A stretch of DNA of 5,749 nucleotides from DASPPK01 sp041479575 (GTDB lineage Archaea; Thermoproteota; Bathyarchaeia; Bathyarchaeales; Bathycorpusculaceae): positions 1 to 5,749 of the forward strand of contig JBGOYH010000139.1 in the NCBI GenBank assembly GCA_041479575.1, in the 5' to 3' direction. A model generated the notes under the pieces. That model made no database searches, was not told the origin of the DNA, and saw only the letters and a list, made by a program, of their open reading frames with translations. Of this stretch, positions 1 to 5,068 are shown piece by piece. A program made the position numbers and the translations under genes. Numbering within the stretch: position 1 is the first letter of the stretch; every line of letters starts with the position of its first letter.

Positions 1-1
1 G

Positions 2-1066
2 TTTGGTCTCGACAAGGTATGCTATGCACATACGACAGATCAAGCCGTAAGAATCGCAGAAGACTACCTCGCAAAAGGGTATGCCTTGTACTTCCATCCC
101 ATATGGCTATTCCAAAAAGGAACGATCAACCAAAGAAGCGCGTACTACCAAGCGCTGAAAACGATCTTTCGAGTGGATAGCGACCTCGAATCGGTGAGCT
201 TCAAAAAGAAAATCTTCTTCAAAACGGCAGTTGATGCAAAAGAATATGAAACGGATATTATTCCGACAAAAGAGTTTCTCGAGAAAATCAGGCAAAGAGG
301 CGCAGACATTTTCAGCTTCCTCGAAAGAAAATGGTGCAACGCAATTACCAGCCCTCCTAAGAACTGGGTGAGAGCAGATGACAACGTTGCACTGCTGACG
401 ATAACAACCCGTGACTACTGGTGGAAGAACGCCGGCAAGAAAACTCGCAACATGGTTCGCAAAGCCGAAAAAAGCGGAGTAAGAACCGAAATTGTTGAAC
501 CAAACCAGAAACTAGTCGAAGGCGTGTGGCGAATATACAATGAAACGCCGATACGGCAAGAAAGAAGCTTCTCGGCCTACGGCATATCATTAGAATCTGT
601 GAACGACGACGTGTACCTCCCACGAAACTGCACCTACATAGGAGCGTATCTCGAAAACGAACTCGTGGGATTCACAAGACTCCTACATCGTGATAGAATC
701 ACGATAATCTCACAGATACTATCACTCCAAAAACATTGGAACAAAGCCATAAACAATGCCATGATCGCAAAAGCTGTCGAAGTCTGTGCCGCAAAAGGCG
801 AAAAATGGCTCATGTACGCCAGAATGGGAAATCACCCAACATTAGACAACTTCAAAAGAAGCAACGGGTTCATCCAATTCCCCTTAACACGTTACTATAT
901 ACCTCTAACAGAAAGGGGCAGGATAGCCATAAAACTAAACCTCCACAGGGAAATAAAGGATGTCCTACCGAATTCAATAAAATACCGCCTTATTCCAATC
1001 TATAACTGGGTGAGCAGAACCAGAATGAAGACTAAGATTCGTTTCAAACCAAAACCCGAGTCATAG
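2..1066 (+). CDS. FemAB/GNAT-like acyltransferase, 5' end outside the window
   Basis: The frame is open to the left edge and reads as protein before the first possible start (TTG at 86), so the gene very likely begins outside the window; 354 residues are visible. The best-supported part runs from about residue 105 to 330. It has a basic stretch around residues 146-156 (KKTRNMVRKAEK), typical of FemAB-type and related GNAT-fold transferases, and a later segment GAYLENELVGFTRL that resembles the central GNAT beta strands. Family members transfer amino-acyl or acyl groups to amino groups of envelope or sugar precursors using aminoacyl-tRNA or acyl-CoA; which applies here is not visible. The first 70 or so residues (YFHPIWLFQKG region) do not look like FemAB. 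They may be the tail of another domain, perhaps deacetylase- or hydrolase-like. No membrane segment is seen in the visible part. It ends with TAG at 1064-1066, convergent with an aRF1 remnant. The acyltransferase call is fairly sure; the substrate is unknown. Confidence 0.7.
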   Translation, partial: FGLDKVCYAHTTDQAVRIAEDYLAKGYALYFHPIWLFQKGTINQRSAYYQALKTIFRVDSDLESVSFKKKIFFKTAVDAKEYETDIIPTKEFLEKIRQRGADIFSFLERKWCNAITSPPKNWVRADDNVALLTITTRDYWWKNAGKKTRNMVRKAEKSGVRTEIVEPNQKLVEGVWRIYNETPIRQERSFSAYGISLESVNDDVYLPRNCTYIGAYLENELVGFTRLLHRDRITIISQILSLQKHWNKAINNAMIAKAVEVCAAKGEKWLMYARMGNHPTLDNFKRSNGFIQFPLTRYYIPLTERGRIAIKLNLHREIKDVLPNSIKYRLIPIYNWVSRTRMKTKIRFKPKPES

Positions 1067-1130
1067 AGCCCCTTGATCAAGCATGGTTTTGGGCTGCATT
1101 GTTTCAAACAGGCATGCCCCAACTATGGTA
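1067..1130. other. Convergent intergenic stretch, little content
   Basis: It lies between the acyltransferase stop and the aRF1 remnant. I see a repeated GTTTCAAAC (1041-1049 inside the gene end and 1101-1109), the short palindrome GGCATGCC (1111-1118), and a weak pairing of CCAAAAC (1049-1055) with GTTTTGG (1086-1092). None makes a convincing terminator or RNA. Confidence 0.4.
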
Positions 1131-1208
1131 TTATGATAGCTCTCGATGGTCTTCTTGAGATTTAGATCGAATAATGGCTGCTACGCCGTTGAAAGAATTC
1201 CTCAGCAT
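1131..1208 (-). pseudogene. Remnant of the 3' end of an aRF1 (archaeal release factor 1) gene
   Basis: On the minus strand, 25 codons and a TAA (1131-1133) encode a peptide beginning MLRNSFNGVAAIIRS. It matches the end of the release-factor domain in the gene ending at 3586 (MLRDSFNGVAAILRS): 15 of 19 residues are identical, and 47 of 57 bases match without gaps. Six of the ten differences are silent third-position changes. This family signature (G/N-G-[VI]-A-A-I-L-R) is the C-terminus of eRF1/aRF1. Upstream of base 1208 the frame stays open briefly, but similarity is weak (an ELIT stretch near 1239-1250, out of register by three residues), so the break lies at about 1209-1250. No upstream start with a ribosome site supports expression. 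It is most simply a left-over 3' fragment after recombination. It lies between a convergent gene and the promoter of the deacetylase. Confidence 0.75.
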
Positions 1209-1250
1209 TTGCAGAGCGCGTTGGAGACAGAACCTGTTGGTAATAAGCTC

Positions 1251-1256
1251 TATAAA
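1251..1256 (+). promoter_or_regulatory. Putative archaeal TATA box for the deacetylase-GNAT pair
   Basis: The sequence CTCTATAAAGG places a TATAAA hexamer about 25 bases before the ATG at 1278. Archaeal TATA boxes lie roughly 25 bases upstream of the transcript start, so transcription would begin at about 1276-1282. That gives either a leaderless start at 1278 or a 5' leader of about 28 bases for the gene at 1307. The same bases contain AAAGGAG, which could instead act as a distant ribosome site. Judged by eye only. Confidence 0.4.
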
Positions 1257-1277
1257 GGAGAATAAAAGAGAATTGTA

Positions 1278-1310
1278 ATGAATATTCTGAAGCGTGTGGG
1301 AAAGATATGA
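1278..1310 (+). CDS. Possible 10-codon leader peptide overlapping the deacetylase start
   Basis: ATG at 1278 opens a 10-residue reading frame (MNILKRVGKI) whose TGA stop overlaps the ATG of the deacetylase as ATGA at 1307-1310. That is the classic arrangement for translational coupling. The start falls where a transcript driven by the TATAAA at 1251 would begin, so it could be read leaderless; AAGGAG at 1255-1260 is rather far away for a ribosome site. The peptide resembles nothing I know and the arrangement may be chance. It may only mark where ribosomes load before the main gene, which has just a weak GGGA-type site of its own. Confidence 0.25.
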   Translation: MNILKRVGKI

Positions 1311-2029
1311 TTATAATGTTTCATCGTATAGCAAACCAGCCTAGATGTTGTCCAATAGAGAGGTTTGAACATCAAGTAAAGTTTGCGAAGAAGATTGGAG
1401 CCACATTGACTTTTGATGACGGTCTCAAAGAACATCATACTATTGCATTACCAATCTTAAAGAAGTATGATATGAAAGGCTATTTCTTCGTAATCACTAA
1501 CTCTCAAAAACAGATGGCACCAGCCCATAAGATTTGGCTATTGCTAGATAGAGCGGACACTTTGATTGAGCAATTTGATGTGCGCAAAGAAAAATTCTTA
1601 CCTTCGAACTGGTATGTCTATGATTCCGTAGGTGTTGCTAATCTCAAATTTTACTTTAACACGCACCAAGAAGATCTAGATCAGATTTTTGGCCGGTACT
1701 TTGACGAACAGGAAGAAATCGAGAAACTCTATATGAATTGGGATGAAATATCCGAATTGCATGAAAATGGTATGAGAATAGGAAATCACACACACACACA
1801 TCCAATATTATCCAATTTGTCTAATGAAGATCAGGAAAATGAAATAAGACTTTCTACGAATATTATAAAGAAAAGAATTCAAAAACCAATTGCTTTTGCC
1901 TATCCATTGGGTATGTATAACGAGTTTACTCTCGAATTGTTGAAAAAATACAGGTATCGTTTGGCGGTTACGGTTGAGCCAGAAGATCTATTGTTATTGA
2001 GGAGGATAGATACAAACGAGTTCTATTGA
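1307..2029 (+). CDS. Polysaccharide deacetylase (NodB homology, carbohydrate esterase 4)
   Basis: A complete 240-residue protein of the NodB/CE4 fold. These enzymes are metal-dependent and remove acetyl groups from N-acetylated (or O-acetylated) sugars in glycans. Visible motifs in order: the N-terminal strand MIIMFHRI; motif 1 TFDDG (residues 35-39), with D37 as expected general base and D38 as metal ligand; motif 2 NHTHTHP (160-166), with H161 and H165 as the HxxxH metal ligands; motif 3 FAYPLG (197-202); and a C-terminal RRID (232-235) typical of archaeal and bacterial glycan-cluster members. An insert of about 80 residues separates motifs 1 and 2, as in other cluster-borne relatives. No signal peptide or membrane segment is seen, so it probably acts in the cytoplasm on a lipid- or nucleotide-linked sugar. 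The ATG at 1307 is chosen because the fold begins there and no other in-frame ATG, GTG or TTG follows the stop at 1253. Its TGA abuts the following GNAT gene, so the two probably share a transcript. Confidence 0.88.
   Translation: MIIMFHRIANQPRCCPIERFEHQVKFAKKIGATLTFDDGLKEHHTIALPILKKYDMKGYFFVITNSQKQMAPAHKIWLLLDRADTLIEQFDVRKEKFLPSNWYVYDSVGVANLKFYFNTHQEDLDQIFGRYFDEQEEIEKLYMNWDEISELHENGMRIGNHTHTHPILSNLSNEDQENEIRLSTNIIKKRIQKPIAFAYPLGMYNEFTLELLKKYRYRLAVTVEPEDLLLLRRIDTNEFY
1787..1800 (+). repeat. (CA)7 dinucleotide run inside the deacetylase metal-binding motif
   Basis: Seven uninterrupted CA units encode H161-T-H-T-H165 of the deacetylase, the HxxxH metal site. Gain or loss of one unit would shift the frame immediately after the catalytic core begins. 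The run is partly forced by the motif, since His is CAC/CAT and Thr is ACN. Confidence 0.95.
1999..2005 (+). promoter_or_regulatory. Strong ribosome binding site before the GNAT gene
   Basis: GAGGAGG near the end of the deacetylase gene matches the archaeal anti-Shine-Dalgarno. No ATG, GTG or TTG in the GNAT frame follows at normal distance; ATA at 2010 is 4 bases downstream and ATT at 2025 is 19. It also encodes part of L-L-R-R-I in the deacetylase, so it could be coincidental. Confidence 0.4.
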
Positions 2030-3107
2030 ATTCAGAACGCTAGAAGAGAAAGACTTTCCAGAATGGTGCACTCTGCACGACAAAGCATATGGGAAAAACA
2101 ATGTCTTAACTGACAAAGTCTTTCTTCATTGGTATCTGAAGAAAAACCGAAAATATGAGACAGTCATTGCAGTTGATGGAAAAGCAATTGTCGGCGCTTA
2201 CGGTGTTTTACAAGCACTATTGAGAGTGAAGGATTCAGTTTACAACTTTTGCTGGTGGGTTAGCGGAATCGTATTACCTGAGTATAGAAATCAGGGAATC
2301 GGAAAAACCTTTGTTAGAATTCTACTGGATAAATTCGATGTGTGCGGCGGAATAGGATTTAATCCAAGTGTCAGAAAAAATTATATTCGATTTGGCTTAA
2401 AGCAATTTGACTTCAAAACATTGAGACGTTTCGCATTGCTTCTCAATACAGAATCTTATTCACTGATACGGGAGAAGTTCAAAGAGGAAATGAGAGTGCT
2501 TTTGCCTATTAGTACTGATACTGAAAAGGTAAACTATCCAATCGAAAACTTGAAGTCATTTAACAATTCTGTGGTTAGCTGTTTTAATGAAATGAAACAT
2601 CGTGTAAAAGTGAACACACATAGAACTCCTGAATATCTCAACTGGAGATATATCAAGAACCCTAAAATACAATACGAGTGTAGTGCAGTTCTTGAGGATG
2701 AGAAATACAAAGCCTATGTTGTTTCAAGACATGAAAGATTTTATCCAACAAAATTGTTCGCTACAAGACTCATAGACCTCGTTGGTTCACCAGAATTTGC
2801 CTCTGAACTAATAGCACATGAAATCAATAAGGCAAGGCAAAGAAATGATGCTTTTCTTGATTTCTCTTTCACTGGCAATTTCTACGAAAAGATATTGGAA
2901 CATCACGGCTTTTCAGAAATTCTTGGAGATCATTATGGTGCGTTGCCGCTTGTTTCTTCTCCTACGGAATACCGAGAAAATGAAGAGTTTATTTGTTTGG
3001 GAAGCAAGCGTTTTCCAGATTTGTTCGGTGATATTGAATTTAACGACCTTTACTTTACTCGTGGTGACTCTGATAGAGATCGCTATAACAAACTCCCGAA
3101 CCGCTGA
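2025..3107 (+). CDS. GNAT-family N-acetyltransferase of a glycan cluster, start codon unclear
   Basis: GNAT enzymes move an acetyl group from acetyl-CoA to an amine, here probably an amino sugar. The acetyl-CoA loop is in VLPEYRNQGIGKTF (around 2266-2310; QxxGxG type). A central WRYIKNP motif and a C-terminal YFTRGDSDRDR motif mark the long GNAT proteins that accompany polysaccharide deacetylases in surface-glycan clusters. The first TTG/ATG/GTG in frame is TTG at 2220, just before the acetyl-CoA motif. However, the frame upstream reads as a normal GNAT N-terminus (IEFRTLEEKDFPEW onward) as far as the TAG at 2007. The protein therefore starts at ATT 2025 or ATA 2010, both rare, or the gene has lost its start. 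GAGGAGG at 1999-2005 fits as a ribosome site for ATA 2010. From ATT the protein is 360 residues. The T at 2027 is shared with the upstream TGA, and base use is AT-richer than in the minus-strand genes. The family call is firm; the start is not. Confidence 0.8.
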   Translation: MEFRTLEEKDFPEWCTLHDKAYGKNNVLTDKVFLHWYLKKNRKYETVIAVDGKAIVGAYGVLQALLRVKDSVYNFCWWVSGIVLPEYRNQGIGKTFVRILLDKFDVCGGIGFNPSVRKNYIRFGLKQFDFKTLRRFALLLNTESYSLIREKFKEEMRVLLPISTDTEKVNYPIENLKSFNNSVVSCFNEMKHRVKVNTHRTPEYLNWRYIKNPKIQYECSAVLEDEKYKAYVVSRHERFYPTKLFATRLIDLVGSPEFASELIAHEINKARQRNDAFLDFSFTGNFYEKILEHHGFSEILGDHYGALPLVSSPTEYRENEEFICLGSKRFPDLFGDIEFNDLYFTRGDSDRDRYNKLPNR

Positions 3108-3140
3108 AAGAACACGGGAAGCGTCGAAAGAACACAAAGA
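3101..3140 (+). repeat. Two 20-base imperfect tandem units at the GNAT stop codon
   Basis: Bases 3101-3120 and 3121-3140 share GAAAGAACAC in register (3106-3115 and 3126-3135), and the flanks match partly. A weaker AAGACAAAGAAC follows at 3141. The GNAT stop TGA (3105-3107) lies in the first unit. It may be a small duplication at the junction with the broken minus-strand gene. Confidence 0.5.
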
Positions 3141-3149
3141 AAGACAAAG

Positions 3150-3452
3150 AACCTAGTCGAATACAAAGGCTTGTCTAGGTCTCCTGCGAATTTCTTCAAT
3201 ATTAATTTTGGTGCTCCGTCTTCGTCAAATCCTGTAAGAATGACTTGAGTCATTTCAAATTTCGTGCCTATGTTCTTTTGCCACGTTCTGAATTTCTTCT
3301 GGAATTTCAGAAGTCTCAGAATCACATTGAGGATTGCCACCAATAGGGCAGATCGTAACAAGAGGGTTGTAAAAATTAGGGTCTTCAAAGTCTTGCGTTG
3401 TTTGCCAAATCTCCTTGCCGTTCTTGGAGAATATTGATTTCTTGTTCTTCAT
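3150..3452 (-). pseudogene. Small unrecognised gene broken by a frameshift
   Basis: A good ribosome site (GAGGTGATG, bases 3466-3458 on the minus strand) precedes ATG at 3452. The first frame gives 65 residues with CPIGGNPQC, reminiscent of a zinc-binding CPxCGNPxC with one cysteine lost, then an acidic SEIPEEIQ stretch, and stops at 3255-3257. The other frame continues smoothly from about 3268 as GTKFEMTQVILTGFDEDG and then APKLILKKFAGDL. Removing one base near 3269 (the A after the CAT codon at 3272-3270) joins the two into one plausible small soluble protein of roughly 90-100 residues. The second frame runs on to 3083 through sequence that looks unrelated, so the true 3' end is uncertain and may also be lost. 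I do not recognise the family. The break may be real decay or an assembly error. The gene lies downstream of the aRF1-derived tail on the same strand and may be an old neighbour of aRF1. Confidence 0.5.
3151..3180. other. Short inverted repeat in the convergent intergenic region
   Basis: ACCTAG at 3151-3156 pairs with CTAGGT at 3175-3180, and three more pairs follow after one mismatch. It lies between the GNAT stop and the broken small gene, so it could help end either convergent transcript. No T-run follows on either strand, which makes a terminator uncertain. Confidence 0.25.
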
Positions 3453-3545
3453 TGTCCATCACCTCAAGATAGTTAAGAGTCTACGCCATAATTCCAAGGT
3501 TGAAAGCCAGAACTTGCATTCGCCAAAGTTGTCGTTTTCGTTTGC

Positions 3546-3574
3546 AAAAATGGGTAGGCGCGCGGAGTAGCGCG
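3546..3574 (-). terminator. Putative terminator after the glycosyltransferase-aRF1 gene
   Basis: Reading the minus strand, 11 bases after the stop at 3586 a GC hairpin forms (stem CGCGC, bases 3574-3570 with 3563-3559, six-base loop), followed eight bases later by a run of five T (3550-3546). Archaeal termination depends mainly on T-runs, so the hairpin may be incidental. It would separate the glycan genes from the small gene at 3452. Confidence 0.4.
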
Positions 3575-3585
3575 GAACCAAGGGC

Positions 3586-4071
3586 TTATGGCATGCTCTT
3601 AGAACTTTCTTGATATTCAGATCGAAGAATCGCCGCCACTCCGTTGAATGAATCCCTTAGCATTCGTCCTTCTTTTGTCTTGGCAGAAACTATTTCCACG
3701 TCTGCGCTTGATTGTTCCGCTAGTTCGACAAAATTCTCAGTAAGATCTTGAATCTCGGTTATGCTCAGAAAAGCGGCCGTCCCGCACTTTGGACAATGTT
3801 TTATGAGCAAGTTTTGCTCAGGTCTCGTTGTCAACTGATTTTCTACGGTCTGCTGTTCCTCATAACTGCAAACGTCACACTTGGCAAAAATCCGCAATTG
3901 TTTCAACCCTTCCGAAAGCAGAAGATTTCTGACAGCACGATCTTCTAAAGCTCGTCTAACCTCTTTCTCCCCATATTTTGCTAATCCTGAGTTGTGCTCG
4001 ACTTCAGCGAGAAAACCTTGCATCACCTTTTTTTCTTCCACGTAGCGTTCGCGAACCAGCCGAGAAAGCAC
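3586..4071 (-). other. aRF1 C-terminal domain segment (second 3'-end copy)
   Basis: This is the release-factor-derived part of the fused gene, about 160 of the roughly 410 residues of a full aRF1. It covers the end of the middle domain and the whole C domain, an L7Ae-like fold which in the intact factor contacts the GTPase or ABCE1. Both zinc cysteine pairs and the C-terminal signature are intact, and the frame has no stop or shift, so it has either remained under selection or joined recently. The junction with the glycosyltransferase is at about 4071-4085. Confidence 0.8.
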
Positions 4072-5052
4072 ACGTGTACTAGATGGATTCAAGGGGTACT
4101 TGAAACCAACCAAAGTGCGCAGTCCCTCCGAGAGCACTCGCTTCAAAACAGGATATGGTTTAGCAAAAAGAACGGGCAATTGAGAAACTGCTTTCGCTCC
4201 CGCTAGCGGGATACGCGTGTACTTCAAGAACTCCTCCCGGTATTCATTGTACACATTTACGTCGTAAACTCCTTCCGACCTTAAATCTAAAAGGATTGAG
4301 ATAGAGCGATCAATAGTAAAAGCCTTTATGACCAATTCTTTGTCATGTTTTGAATAGACATCTGGCAACGCAACTACCGTTTTTTTCCAATTGGTCCACA
4401 CCTGAAAGAAATTGCGTGTCCAGCCGCTTTTTCCGGATGAAGCTATGGAGGGCCAGCCTGTGAACATGACGTCAATGGCCTTCAGACCTGCCAAAAACTC
4501 AAAAATCGCCGCAAAATGTACCCAGCCTGTGCCAATGTAGTTCTCCAGAATTTCTGGCATCCATGCTTTTGTGGGCGAAATGGAAAAGCTCAGAGTACCC
4601 ACGTTCGAAAATAACTGCAAGAAGACGTCTCTTGCTGATGTGTACCGCTTGTTATGTACAGATGTTGCATAGTACATAGCCACACTCAAGGCCAAGAGAT
4701 CCAAGTCATTCTTACCGAGAATGCTGTATACCCTCTTAACAGAATTGGGCAGGAGTCTCCGCCTATCACCGAGTGGCCAAACGTACTTACTTGAAGCCAT
4801 TTTCACAGCATTAACTAGATTCTGATCGAAACCCAGGTCCTTTTCATTTGACCTATAATATAGAAGCGGATAGACTTCTTTCTTGAATGAAGATAACATC
4901 TCGATAGTGTTGTCTGTGGAGGCATTGTCTGAAACGTAAATGGGTATTTCGTATGGCCTAACCTGCGGCATTAGCGAGTTTAGGCATCCTATTAGATAAC
5001 GCGCGTTGTTACGGGTTGGTATGCATATTGAAATCAACGGATCATGATCCAT
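3586..5052 (-). CDS. Family 2 glycosyltransferase fused to an aRF1 C-terminal domain
   Basis: A single 488-residue frame has two unrelated parts. Residues 1 to about 325 are a GT-A glycosyltransferase: LISICIPTRNNARYL (6-20), YVSDNASTDNT (39-49), GFDQNLVNAV (74-83), and a C-terminal region with GWTRNFFQVWTNWKK and YSKH typical of cluster GT2 proteins. It would transfer a sugar from an NDP-sugar at the cytoplasmic membrane face. The usual DXD metal site (GDDD) reads G95-D96-R97-R98-R99, so its second aspartate is missing. From about residue 328 the protein matches the end of aRF1: EKKVMQGFL (340-348), GLAKYGEKEVRRALE (356-370), NLLLSEGL (376-383), zinc-type pairs C392/C395 and C420/C423, ELAEQSSADVEIVS (443-456), and NGVAAILR (470-477). 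The GGQ and NIKS parts of a release factor are absent, so it cannot release peptides. It lies 16 bases after the dehydratase and is probably cotranscribed, with only a weak GGT-type ribosome site. Confidence 0.85.
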   Translation of the reverse strand: MDHDPLISICIPTRNNARYLIGCLNSLMPQVRPYEIPIYVSDNASTDNTIEMLSSFKKEVYPLLYYRSNEKDLGFDQNLVNAVKMASSKYVWPLGDRRRLLPNSVKRVYSILGKNDLDLLALSVAMYYATSVHNKRYTSARDVFLQLFSNVGTLSFSISPTKAWMPEILENYIGTGWVHFAAIFEFLAGLKAIDVMFTGWPSIASSGKSGWTRNFFQVWTNWKKTVVALPDVYSKHDKELVIKAFTIDRSISILLDLRSEGVYDVNVYNEYREEFLKYTRIPLAGAKAVSQLPVLFAKPYPVLKRVLSEGLRTLVGFKYPLNPSSTRVLSRLVRERYVEEKKVMQGFLAEVEHNSGLAKYGEKEVRRALEDRAVRNLLLSEGLKQLRIFAKCDVCSYEEQQTVENQLTTRPEQNLLIKHCPKCGTAAFLSITEIQDLTENFVELAEQSSADVEIVSAKTKEGRMLRDSFNGVAAILRSEYQESSKSMP

Positions 5053-5068
5053 GACAATTACCCGCGCC

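Noticed and set aside
1041..1109. GTTTCAAAC occurring twice about 60 bases apart, as in a CRISPR repeat-spacer layout
   Set aside because: Only nine bases repeat, there are only two copies, and the first lies inside the acyltransferase coding end.
1250..1438. Minus-strand open frame overlapping the deacetylase start
   Set aside because: It lies antisense to the deacetylase N-terminus, which has clear family motifs; it is also in a different frame from the aRF1 remnant.
1307..3107. Deacetylase and GNAT as one polypeptide made by programmed frameshift
   Set aside because: No slippery heptamer or strong downstream structure was seen at the junction, and the deacetylase ends with its normal RRID segment; a rare or lost start is simpler.
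3101..3140. 20-base tandem repeat as a CRISPR-like or att direct repeat
   Set aside because: Only two imperfect units share a 10-base core, with no spacers and no matching copy elsewhere in the window.
2818..3156. Plus-strand open frame overlapping the end of the GNAT
   Set aside because: It has no ribosome site or recognisable motif, and it overlaps the GNAT region that carries the conserved TRGDSDRDR ending.
1131..3663. A complete transposon or integrative element bounded by the two aRF1 tails
   Set aside because: No integrase, transposase or terminal inverted repeats are visible, and the two copies differ by about 18% with no long exact core, so a recent site-specific event is not supported.
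3748..4206. Plus-strand open frames opposite the aRF1-like tail
   Set aside because: They are antisense to a strongly family-matching coding sequence and show no protein features of their own.
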